A stretch of 64,000 nucleotides of DNA from Lamellibrachia columna (lineage: Eukaryota > Annelida > Polychaeta > Sabellida > Siboglinidae), in assembly GCA_963662155.1 (NCBI GenBank), contig OY759265.1:60218326-60282325 (forward strand), given 5' to 3'. The first letter of the stretch is position 1. Each line of letters opens with the position of its first letter. Position numbers and translations under genes: made by a program. The notes under the pieces are model-generated. The model was not told the DNA's origin. It saw only the letters and a list, made by a program, of their open reading frames with translations, and made no database searches. This document shows positions 34,047 through 44,980 of the stretch, piece after piece.

Positions 34047-34495
34047 CAAGTCTTTCTTCACATAGTTCTCCCATCTCAGTCGCGGTCTTCCTCTTTTCTC
34101 TCTACCCTCCACTCTGAGCGCATCCGCCCTCTTCTCAACTGTTTCCCTTTTTTACACTTGCCTAACCAACTTTAGTCGACTTTTCACCGGCTTCCTCATA
34201 AAACTCACTTTCATTGAATTTATTCATTGTAGCTGATAATGTTAAATATGGTTAACGAAAGTGCAAGCGGGATTCTATGAAGGCAACGTAGCTACAGCGC
34301 TCTCTGTCAATCTGTTATTACATCAACCGTTTCCGACGGTCTGTGCAGACATTGAGGGGTGTAAGATAAGGTATTGAAGTGTTTTAAATGACGTCGGTCA
34401 TGTGTCGGCTTAACGAATTTCACACAATACTTTGGTAAATTGATGATTAATAAATTTGGAAAGTCTACACAAATTCAAACAACATATTTCCCAAT

Positions 34496-34669
34496 CAGTG
34501 GCTTATTTGGTGGGGGAGGGCACTTGGCCATGCCCCATTGGGCCTTGCCCCATTTGGCTTAGATGTTAGATTGTTTTCGTGCATGATATGTTGCGCCACT
34601 ACATGGAAGCATGGTAAACTAACGGGTGACAAAGCTTGCCCCCCCCGGACTCCCCTGGATACGCCACTG
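34496..34669. mobile_element. hAT-like MITE
   Basis: Left end CAGTGGCTTATTTGGTGGGG; right end read inverted CAGTGGCGTATCCAGGGGAG. CAGTGGCGTA-type ends are typical of hAT elements. The flanking 8-mers TTCCCAAT and TTTCCAAG agree at six of eight positions, which fits an aged 8-bp target duplication. It is 174 bp with no coding capacity. Confidence 0.7.
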
Positions 34670-35018
34670 TTTCCAAGGAGCTGATGACATCCTGTGATGT
34701 CCGCCAAAGACACCATCTCAAGTCGCAACCAACTGACTACCACTTCCACACACCCGGACATCCCGACCAGGCGGACGTACGTAACGACGGTTGTCAATGG
34801 ACTCGAGCGACCGAAAGGAAACCAACACATTAAATTATCACGTGTAGATCTTCAGCTGTGTGATATACAGTTGGTCGTTTAACCCCGCAGCTGGCAATCG
34901 TTAACCCACCGCGCCAGACTACCCCCGGGGGACGCATATCGGGCGGTGTTTGTCGTAGGGTATGGAAACTACTTCCAGTCTTGCTTCTATTCTGGAAGAC
35001 AGTGTACAAGTACATCTG

Positions 35019-37367
35019 AAAAGAACTGTCACCTGCCATGGTGCTCAGACCGGACAAGATAAAAGAACTGTCACCTGCCATTGTGCCCAGACCGGACAAG
35101 ATAAAAGAACTGTCAATCGCCATGGTGCCCAGACTGGACAAAATAAAAGAACTGCCACCCGCCATGGTGCCCAGACCGGACAAAATAAAAGAACTGTCAC
35201 CCGCCATGGTGCCCAGACTGGACAAAAAATAAAAGAACTGTCACCCGCCATGGTGCCCAGACCGAACAAGATAAAAGAACTGTCACCCGCCATGATGCCC
35301 AGACTGAACAAGATAAAAGCCGCACTTGTCCAGTCTGGGCACAAGATAAAAGAACTGTCACCCGCCATGGTGCCCAGACCGGACAAGAAAAAAAGAACTG
35401 TCACCTGCCATGGTGCCCAGACCGGACAAGATAAAAGAACTGTCACCTGCCATGGTGCCCAGACTGGACAAGATAAAAGCCGCTCTTATCCAGTCTGGGC
35501 ACAAGATAAAAGAACTGTCACCCGCCATGGTGCCCAGACCGGACAAGATAAAAAGAACTGTCACCTGCCATGTTGCCCAGACCGGACAAAATAAAGAACT
35601 GTCACCTGCCATGGTGTCCAGACGGGACAAGATAAAACCGCTCTTGTCCAGTCTGGGCACACTATAAAAGAACTGTCACCCGTCATGGTGCCCAGACTGG
35701 ACAAGATAAAAAGAACTGTCACCTGCCATGGTGCCCAGACTGGACAAGATAAAAGAACTCTCACCCGCCATGGTGCCCAGACTGGACAAGATAAAAGAAC
35801 TGTCACCTGCCATGGTGCCCAGACTGGACAAGATAAAAGAACTGTCACCCGCCATGGTGCCCAGACCGGACAAGATAAAAGAACTGTCACCTGCCATGGT
35901 GCCCAGCCTGGACAAGATAAAAGAACTGTCACCCGCCATGGTGCCCAGACTGGACAAGATAAAAGAACTGTCACCTGCCATGGTGCCCAGCCTGGACAAG
36001 ATAAAAGAACTGTCACCTGCCATGGTGCCCAGACTGGACAAGATAAAAGAACTGTCACCTGCCATGGTGCCCAGACTGGACAAGATAAAAGAACTGTCAC
36101 CTGCCATGGTGCCCAGACTGGACAAGATAAAAGAACTGTCACCTGCCATGGTGCCCAGACTGGACAAGATAAAAGAACTGTCACCTGCCATGGTGCCCAG
36201 ACTGGACAAGATAAAAGAACTGTCACGTGCCATGGTGCCCAGACTGGACATGATAAAAAAAACTGTCACCTGCCATGGTGCCCAGACCGGACAAGATAAA
36301 AGAACTGTCACCCGCCATGGTGCCCAGACTGGACAAGATAAAAGAACTGTCACCCGCCATGGTGCCCAGACCGGACAAGATAAAAGAACTGTCACCTGCC
36401 ATGGTGCCCAGACTAGACAAGATAAAAGAACTGTCACCCGCCATGGTGCTCAGACCGAACAAGATAAAAGAACTGTCACCTGCCATGATGCCCAGACCGG
36501 ACAAGATAAAAGAACTGTCACCCGCCATGGTGCCAAGACCTGACAAGATAAAAAGAACTGTCACCTGCCATGGTGCCCAGACTGGACAAGATAAAAGAAC
36601 TGTCACCTGCCATGGTGCCCAGACTGGACAAGATAAAAGAACTGTCACCCGCCATTGTGCCCAGACTGGACAATATAAAAAGAACTGTCACCTGCCATGG
36701 TGCCCAGACTGGACAAGATAAAAGAACTGTCACCTGCCATGGTGCCCAGACTGGACAAGATAAAAGAACTGTCACCTGCCATGGTGCCCAGACTGGACAA
36801 GATAAAAGAACTGTCACCTGCCATGGTGCCCAGACTGGACAAGATAAAAGAACTGTCACGTGCCATGGTGCCCAGACTGGACATGATAAAAAAAACTGTC
36901 ACCTGCCATGGTGCCCAGACCGGACAAGATAAAAGAACTGTCACCCGCCATGGTGTCCAGACTGGACAAGATAAAAGAACTGTCACCCGCCATGGTGCCC
37001 AGACTGGACAAGATAAAAGAACTGTCACCCGCCATGGTGCCCAGACCGGACAAGATAAAAGAACTGTCACCTGCCATGGTGCCCAGACCTGAGAAGATAA
37101 AAAGAACTGTCACCTGCCATGGTGCCCAGACTGGACAAGATAAAAGAACTGTCACCTGCCATGGTGCCCAGACTGGACAAGATAAAAGAACTGTCACCCG
37201 CCATGGTGCCCAGACTGGACAATATAAAAAGAACTGTCACCCGCCATGGTGCCCAGACTGGACATGATAAAAAGAACTGTCACCCGCCATGGTGCCCAAA
37301 CTGGACAAGAAAAAAGAACTGTCACCTGCCATGGTGCCCAGACTGGACAAGATAAAAGCCGCTCTTG
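35019..37367. repeat. 2.3-kb satellite of a 42-bp unit, about 56 copies
   Basis: Unit AAGATAAAAGAACTGTCACC, TGCCATGGTGCCCAGACTGG, AC. The 42-bp period is divisible by three and has no stop in several frames, so long frames (up to 271 codons plus, 253 minus) appear on both strands. A rare variant (TCACGTGCC with GGACATGATAAAAAAAACTG) occurs at 36223 and again at 36856, indicating a 633-bp higher-order block. Near 35320, 35485 and 35640 the unit is followed by its own inverted fragment (GTCCAGTCTGGGCAC). Confidence 0.95.
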
Positions 37368-37943
37368 TTCACGTGAAAAGGGTTGGACCAAACGTAACCT
37401 GATCGGTTCGTATCCAGTAGCCAGCCTATTCTATAACTTCGGGTAAATCGTATCCAGTGACCAGCCTATTCTGTACCCTCGGGTAAATCTCCAATAAGTT
37501 ATTGACAAGCGAACGATTCCAAAAACGAAACAATAACGTAGCATGCTAATCACCTCTAGACAGACCAACTATTCAAATTTGACGCATTAAATGGCGTACG
37601 GAAACATATACGTATCGCCCACTGACACGGCATACCTGGTTATTACTGGCTTCAACAGCCGTAAGGAAATCATTGTTGTTGAAGTGATGAGTTCGTTGGC
37701 CGAAGGGCGTGCGTTATTCTTACAACACTGTGGTAGATCTACCTGTCGGCTCGATGTAGCCATTGGCAGAAAGACATAATTCCCCATATAACTGCGAGTT
37801 ACAACAGATAATAAGACATTGATGACGAGCGTATGCAAATATTCTGATAATTTCCCGCGTGTAGATCTATACCTTGAATTACCCGGAACGTTAACTGTAG
37901 GCTAGGTACTGTATAGTTAGTTATCACGAGAGCATGTGCGCAT
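37368..37943. other. Spacer, nothing assigned
   Basis: Contains a short direct duplication TCGTATCCAGTRRCCAGCCT (37408 and 37448) and otherwise no recognised feature. Confidence 0.6.
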
Positions 37944-38402
37944 GTGCGGGCATGCACGTTGTTATGTAAGACGGCACTTCAGCTGCTGGCTTGCACGTTG
38001 TCGTTGTTGTTGCGGGCATGCACGTTGTTATGTAAGACGGCACTTCAGCTGCTGGCTTGCACGTTGTTGTTGTTGTAGTTGTTGTTGCGGGCATGCACGT
38101 TGTTATGTAAGACGGCACTTCAGCTGCTTGCTGGCTTGCACGTTGTTGTTGTTGTTGTTGTTGTTGTTGTTGCGGGCATGCACGTTGTTGTGTAAGACGG
38201 CACTTCAGCTGCTGGCTTGCACGTTGTTGTTGTCGTTGTTGTTGCGGGCATGCACGTTGTTGTGTAAGACGGCACTTCAGCTGCTTGCTGGCTTGCACGT
38301 TGTTGTTGTTGTTGTTGTTGCGGGCATGCACGTTGTTGTGTAAGACGGCACTTCAGCTGCTTGCTGGCTTGCACGTTGTTGTTGTTGTTGTTGTTGCGGG
38401 CA
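37944..38402. repeat. 64-84-bp tandem repeat with a variable (GTT)n block
   Basis: About six copies of GCGGGCATGCACGTTGTTRT...TAAGACGGCACTTCAGCTGC, then TTGCTGGCTTGCAC and a (GTT)n run of varying length (interrupted by GTC or GTA). It lies just beyond the splice donor of the Arg-rich gene, so probably in its first intron. The Cys/Leu-rich and Gln/Thr-rich frames over it are artefacts. Confidence 0.95.
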
Positions 38403-38447
38403 AGCCGCAGGTTTAGGAAAACAAATTCGTGGCGCGGAACGAAACGT

Positions 38448-38549
<102 letters not shown>

Positions 38550-38582
38550 GGACTGGTCCCGGATATATGACGCTTTAAAAAA

Positions 38583-38583
38583 T

Positions 38584-38634
<51 letters not shown>

Positions 38635-38660
38635 ACAGTAGTAGTAGTAGTAATAATAAT
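38583..38660. repeat. (GTA)n microsatellite
   Basis: About 23 GTA units with one ACA interruption, then TAA units. Confidence 0.97.
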
Positions 38661-38711
38661 TACAATAACGATGCCGGCAGTGACGAGCAGCGTGTGCATC
38701 ATGTCTCTTAC

Positions 38712-40847
38712 CTGAGGCTGGCCGGTCGACCCGTAGCGGCGATCGCCGGATCGCGATGTCTCACCACGACGTCTCGTGTCGGATCCACTGCGCCTGCGCG
38801 AGTCGTACGGCGGCCGCCTGGTGGCAGGCCTGGGAGTGACCCTGGCGGGACGTGGTTGGCGTCGTCTGCCGCCTTTGGCTTTGTCACCACGCCGACGGGG
38901 AATTGTACCGACGTAATTGCGCCGATCAGACCCGGCGTTAGTGCGTCGACCGGAAGTGTAAACATTGCTACGACCGGATGTAGACACGCTGCTTCGATCA
39001 GAAGTTGATCCGGCGTTTGTGCGTCGACCGGAAGTGTAAACATTGCTACGACCGGATGTAGACACGCTGCTTCGATCAGAAGTTGATCCGACATTAGTGC
39101 GTCGACCGGAAGTGTAAACACTGCTTCGACTGGAAGTAGACCCACCATCACGACCGTCCGGGTTGTTAACAACGTTACTGCGACGACTGGACGTGGCAGT
39201 GACTTTAGGTCCTGACCGCGAGGTGTCGCCACGGTTACTCCGCCTGGAGCTCCACCGACCCGATGTTTCGTAGGAGCTGCGGCCGGAAGGTCCAGCAGTG
39301 ATACGAGCCGACGTCGTTGGTCTACTCACCACCTCGTAGTACGACGAACGTCGAGAATCGTAAACTTTGTCACCCGCGTTGTTGTTGTAGTTTCGTCTAC
39401 CGGAAACGGAACCGCTCTGCAGAGAACCGGAAACACCGACCCTAGTGCTCCGATCCGATCCACCGGTCTTTCGTGAATCGTAGCCCGAGCTGCGCCCGTT
39501 GCTGGAACGAACAGTCACTGTTCGTGATGTTATATACGTGCGACTGCGAGAATCAGCGTCATTTCCTCTGTAACCGTAGCCGCTGGTGGCTGGCGTCGGA
39601 CGAACGTAGGTGCGACGTCGGGGGTCCACCGTCGGAGCCGGACTCGATCCGTACCACCGCACAGCGTCGTAGTAGTTGTAGCCTCGTGTTACGGGAGCCC
39701 GAGTCGTTGTTGTCGTAGTCGTCGCCGCCGCCAGACGTCGCCTCGCCTCATATTGCCGTCGTCGTTCTTCGTAGAGTTGCCTCCTGGCGGCGTAGCTCGT
39801 CTGACGGGGATCGCGCGTCACCGGCTGGGCCAGTCGCGTGTATCGAGCGGGACTCGCTGTCGTGCGGGCAGACCTGTGTCGCGCCTCGAAGGCACGGCGC
39901 CTCTCTTCGTATAGTCGTCGTTTCTCCTCATATTCGCGCATCCTCGCCTCGTACGAGTCGCTGCTCGGCGGCCTCGTCGCTTGTCTCCCGTTGACGGACG
40001 TCGACGAGGAGCGTCGGCCGCTCACCGCCGTTCTCCCGGAAGTGTAGGACGTGCTGCCTTGTTGGCGGCCCGCCCTGTACGAGTTGGAGCTGGGCGGCCT
40101 CGTCGCCTGTCTCCCGTTGACGGACGTCGCGGTAATACGCCGGCTGCTTACCACCGTTCCACGGGAAGTGTAGGATGTGCTGGCGGCAGGTTGTCGGCCC
40201 GCCTCGAACGCCCGTCGTCTCGCATCGTACCTCCGTCGTCTCTCTTCCAGGGCACGCCGTCTGGCGTCGTACGCGCTTCCACTTCCCCCGAGTCGTTCCG
40301 TGCGGTCATCAGTCCTAGATTTGCCGTTTGTGTCGGAGGTCTCTGACCGGGTCCTGCTCACCACGCCGCTCCCCCGAGAGAAAGACCATTGTTGAGAGAC
40401 TCTAGTACCACTGGTCCTGCCCCCGGGACCGTTGTCGTAGATGCGTTGACCTGACGCCGTGCCCCTGGAAACAGACGTCCCTTGTCTAGATCCACCGGCC
40501 GTCTGCGAACTGTTGCGACCGGTCAAGCGCTGTCCAGCGGTCCCTCTACGGTACGTTCGCGGGACGAACTCACGCGTCACGGTCGGTTGGTTGTCGACAG
40601 CGCCTCTGGAGCTGCCCGAGTCGTACGAGGGGCCCGGGTGGAGATAACTGCCGGCGAACCCCGGCCCCTGGGTCGGCTTGTTCCCGTAGACAACCCATCG
40701 GTCGTTGCTGCGACGCCATGCTGTCTCGTTGGCCCTGCGTTTGTTTGGATCGCTGTCACCAGAAGCCCACTCAACGCCAACGACGCCGATCAAAAAGAGT
40801 AGAATCATCGCCGTGCGGACAGCCGACAATATGTCGCCTGCTGCCAT
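38712..40847 (-). CDS. Secreted arginine-rich low-complexity protein, first coding exon (712 codons)
   Basis: Not recognised. It starts at ATG 40847. Residues 1-29 look like a signal peptide (hydrophobic MILLFLIGVVGV, small residues WASG before an acidic start). The frame is open to a good donor (CCTCAG|GTAAGA) at 38712: 2136 nt, phase 0. The open frame beyond it enters microsatellites and is read-through. The mature part is rich in Arg, Ser, Thr, Gly and Tyr with almost no Cys. It has three Arg/Glu blocks (ALEERRRRYDARRRAFEA, YEEKRRLYEERRRAFEARH, YAARRQLYEERRRQYEARRR), a duplicated SVNGRQATRPPSS segment, and a C-terminal 26-residue repeat (STSGRSNVYTSGRRTNAGS). It is probably extracellular and disordered. 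It could be the N-terminus of a larger matrix protein whose later exons are not seen. Confidence 0.75.
38937..39130. repeat. 78-bp coding tandem repeat in the Arg-rich gene
   Basis: About 2.5 copies of a 78-bp (26-codon) unit containing GTGCGTCGACCGGAAGTGTA and GATGTAGACACGCTGCTTCG. The first two copies are nearly identical, so this protein segment was recently duplicated in frame. Confidence 0.9.
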
Positions 40848-41717
40848 TGCCTCTCTACGGCGAGTCTGCGGCTCAGCGGCAGCCCTCGGCGGTTACAGCG
40901 ACCGTGGTGGCGTCGGCCAGCAGTGGGGCGGTCCAACAGACGCTCCTGCCTTGCGCAGGGGTGCGTCAGTCTACATGTAGGAAATCGGAAGTAGCAAACG
41001 GCACAGTGACTGGTAAAACACAAACTCTGTTGATCCGGCAATAACGAATGCAGACGTACTGCTATGGGAGACACAGCGGACTTTGAAGGCGGGCGTGATT
41101 ACGCATGCATCCAGCAAAAGGGTGTGACTTGCTTTGGCGCGACTGTGGCAGTCAAATCAACACGTATTTTCGATTTGCAACCATGTCCCGCAAGCCCACG
41201 TCTCAGACAGGGCCAAGTAATTTTCCAAACGACAGACGACACGCGCAACGCTCTGGCGACTTGCCCGGTTGGCGGGCTCTGACGAGGATATAGCGCACAA
41301 GACGATGTATTCTGTGCGAAATTTATCTTGATGATATAGTGTTGTCTGGGATTCACAGTATGTCTGTCTCACACGGCCCAGCGACAACTATCGCAGTGCG
41401 GATCGGTGAATGGTCGGGGCCTATAAGTAATAATTTATCATGCTTATCCTCCGGCGATGTACATAGGCTTGCAATTGTCTGAGTTGTCGTATGGTTTTGT
41501 TAAAGAAAAACACTGATCCTTATCAAATTTGAACGACGGAGTGACTTCGTCGACACGAGGACAGTGTTGGCTGTATTCAAGAAAGGTTTATCGACGGGGA
41601 TCGAACTTCCTAAAGAAAGTGAAGATCAAGTTGGAAATTATGTCAACGGGAACATGGGTAACTAGTCGAGAACCACGTCGTGTTGTTCAATGTCCCTTAC
41701 AAATTTCAACTATGTGA
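40848..41717. promoter_or_regulatory. 5' flank of the Arg-rich gene
   Basis: GC- and CpG-rich sequence for about 120 bp upstream of the ATG, likely 5' UTR and core promoter. No TATA box can be placed. Further out (41,050-41,700) nothing is assigned. Confidence 0.35.
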
Positions 41718-41963
41718 TACCCCATATAGCATTTCCATCTTGGGCCAATATTGGCCCAATGTGTGCTGCTAAATGGGACCAATGTTGGCATGCCATCGTT
41801 GGGCCAAAATTGGGATGTCCTCATGGCCAGTATTGGCCCAACCATGGAACCCCGGTCCAATGTATGGCAATATATTTTTCTAATGTTGGTTTGCCAATAC
41901 CACGCATGTTGTTCTTTGCCAATATTGGCCCAAGCTAGTAATACTTTCTGGGACTATAGGGCT
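41718..41963. mobile_element. Palindrome-rich repeat element (TTGGCCCAATATTGG type)
   Basis: Contains the perfect 20-bp palindrome TTGGGCCAATATTGGCCCAA at 41740-41759 and related pieces GCCAGTATTGGCCCAACC (about 41825) and GCCAATATTGGCCCAAG (about 41918). The outer ends CCCCATATAGCA and ACTATAGGGC are loosely inverted. Multiple CCAAT/ATTGG motifs. Probably a short interspersed palindromic element; family unknown. Confidence 0.5.
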
Positions 41964-43290
41964 ACATTTAACTCGTGGGACAAGACACCGCGATCACCGC
42001 CAACGCTCGCAGTGTGACGGCAGCGGGGTTATTGTCATGTGTGGCGACGGCTATCATTATGCGCCGACTATCTGGGTGAGTTTGCTAACTCGACGGCTCT
42101 ATCATTCAGCAAATATTCGTGTTGAGGCGTCCTGTGCGCAACAAAACATGCCACTATCAGCTATTGGCGGAGTGACGTGTTGCTCCATTTCGGGGTTTTG
42201 TTCACAATACTGTGAGTGTTCCTTCCGTCTTCTTGCCTGTCTGGCGGCCTCTGCACACTCCATATTTATAAATGTCTGGGCATCAATTCCTTAGTAAACA
42301 TTACTCTTTTTTAGGAACATTGTGTCGCTATTTACTTAACAATTACGGGTAATTGTCGCAGCTTTCAAATGCCGATGACGACACGTGGGCGGTTCAGATT
42401 GACAGGTGCAAGAGACTGGACGCTTTGAATCTCTTCGCGCGTGACAGGTTTGACGAAACAATTACCGTATGAGATTATTGAAGCATTCCATCGTCGGCCA
42501 GGCACATTAACGATGTGAGACCAAACGTGTCTGCTTTGTTGACGATTTCACGCTGCGTTGGGGCAAAAGTACCCCAGGTGCCTTTTGTCTACGTTAGGTA
42601 TGGAATTCGGCTGAGACGCTTTGGCGTCGATGTGAATGGGCAGCGTGAAAATGATTGTTACGCTACATTCTGGTGGATCGTTATTACAGGTGATACTATG
42701 CGATACTAGTATCACCTGCGTATAGTTCATGTTAACCAACTGTACGCAGGTGATGTTAGATGATCCGTCAATTGTGTGCAAGTGACCCATTCACTCGACG
42801 CTAGTAGCACTCGATGACCCATTGTGTCCCCAATGAGCATTTGTTCCGGTCCCCGGCCGCCGCTCACGAGGTGTGGTTGTCACCTCTAAGCAGGTGTCAT
42901 AATAGCTTCGTCGTGAAGTAATCAACTTGAGGTCGAGCACCGATCGCCGCCCGACTGGGCGGTTCTCTTAGCGCTGTTTCGCAACAATGCAAGACCTGAT
43001 ATTAATAGGTCGGTGCCATTTCAAAGTGGTCCACCTACAACGTAGCTTCACCCAGTGCCACGAGCGGAAGTTCACCATGTGTCATCTTTCAAACGGTCTA
43101 AATTTTACCTTTATTAGAAGACAGAAAGAACTGTGTTTTTTTGGACCCAAAATAGCACAGTTTTTATACATAATTAGCATACATATACGCGCATAATTAT
43201 TATATGCACGAAAATAAAAAAAATTATGTATAATATTATCATACATATGATTGCATTCATATTCACGCAAAGACTTATCATATTAATAAC
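41964..43290. other. Intergenic stretch, nothing assigned
   Basis: About 1.3 kb with a hairpin at 42688-42719 (CAGGTGATACT ... AGTATCACCTG) and GTGATGACCC/CGATGACCCAT near-repeats at 42780-42825. No coding feature supported. Confidence 0.55.
42688..42719. repeat. Short perfect hairpin
   Basis: Arms CAGGTGATACT and AGTATCACCTG (11 bp) around a 10-bp loop. A further CAGGTGAT follows at about 42747. Confidence 0.8.
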
Positions 43291-43305
43291 CATGTGTTTG
43301 TTCGC

Positions 43306-43515
<210 letters not shown>

Positions 43516-44484
43516 GTCAGTAATGCTAGCGATGCTAACTTCGCATAGTATACTTGTGTACAAACATGGTATACACGCACAATTGTTCAAATACATAGGT
43601 CACGTATTCGGGTCGTGGAGGCTCTCATTAAAACTACAATTAGTTGCTGTCGTAGGAGCCATCCACTGACATGTTGAAGCTGTATTGACGTGAGACTGTC
43701 CGTTGCTTGCAGTATATCACTTGTCGGCGACAACCCGAGTGTATATTTAATGGTGCATCTAGTAGTACTAATAACTATATTATTATAGACAATATATTAG
43801 TGGTAGTATTTTTGTCAACTTCGGTGTTTGTTTCAGTAATCACGGAGATGTTAAGCGAAAAGGAAGTGTAACTTTAATCCACATAAATTATGGGAACATG
43901 TATTTGTACATTATAACATCAGTAACGCTGAGTACAGGGAAAGCTTGGGATCTCAATTTTAACATTAAGAATATGCTTTTTTATTTTATTATAAATTGTG
44001 ATCGGGACCGACTCCAATCAATACATTGTGACTCCCATGCCTGTTAGTGGGGCTACGATTAGGTGAAGTTGGAAGAGGAAGAACGTTACAAAAGCACATT
44101 TTTACATTGTTTTGAACACACGTTTATATTATTACCATACAAAATAAATAATCTAAGTTGTGTTATAGTGTTGGCCTGCTTTTTACATCGACATTTATGA
44201 GCTTTGACAAATATAACATTGTGGAATGATACAGCTGTCTTGATATGTTTCCAAGAGGTATGCTTTTACATGATTTACGCAAACGTGCAAGCTGTGCATA
44301 AATATTTTATTCAGTATCGCTTCGGGCGTTGAGTTTATTACGTGAGAACCAACATTGTAAGGACACGTGGAACGACGGGAAGGCAAAGGTTAACGAAGGG
44401 TGCGGGGGTGCTCGGAATGGTAGGTAGAAGAAAAAAAGAAAGACGGCGACTGAGATGGGAGGACTGTGTGAAGAAAGATTTGGC
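43516..44484. other. Intergenic stretch, nothing assigned
   Basis: AT-rich sequence with no recognised gene, repeat array or transposon end. Confidence 0.6.
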
Positions 44485-44980
44485 GGGAGTGGGGGACGAG
44501 GGATAGGGGAGTGGAGGACGAGGGATAGGGGAGTGGAGGACGAGGGATAGGGGAGTGGGGGACGAGGGATAGGGGAGTGGAGGACGAGGGATAGGGGAGT
44601 GGAGGACGAGGGATAGGGGAGTGGGGGACGAGGGATAGGGGAGTGGAGGACGAGGGATAGGGGAGTGGAGGACGAGGGATAGGGGAGTGGAGGACGAGGG
44701 ATAGGGGAGTGGGGGACGAGGGATAGGGGAGTGGAGGACGAGGGATAGGGGAGTGGAGGACGAGGGATAGGGGAGTGGAGGACTAGGGATAGGGGAGTGG
44801 AGGACGAGGGATAGGGGAGTGGGGGACGAGGGATAGGGGAGTGGAGGACGAGGGATAGGGGAGTGGAGGACGAGGGATAGGGGAGTGGGGGACGAGGGAT
44901 AGGGGAGTGGGGGACGAGGGATAGGGGAGTGGAGGACGAGGGATAGGGGAGTGGAGGACGAGGGATAGGGGAGTGGAGAC
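44485..44980. repeat. 22-bp minisatellite, about 22 copies
   Basis: Unit GGAGGACGAGGGATAGGGGAGT, with GGGGGAC and GGACTAG variants. Strongly G-rich on the plus strand (GGG and GGGG runs in each unit). The 250-codon Pro/Ser-rich minus-strand frame is an artefact of a stop-free unit. Confidence 0.97.

Noticed and set aside
33583..34074. 163-codon minus-strand frame with ENEIGRGV repeats
   Set aside because: Mostly the 24-bp array. The non-repeat remainder (33587-33832) is not low-complexity but has no recognisable domain or splice sites.
34962..37355. Long plus- and minus-strand open frames (up to 271 codons) over the 42-bp repeat
   Set aside because: The unit length is a multiple of three and lacks stops in several frames, so long frames arise on both strands at once. 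There is no start context, splice structure or domain.
37924..38343. Gln/Thr-rich and Cys/Leu-rich frames
   Set aside because: By-products of the GTT-containing tandem repeat.
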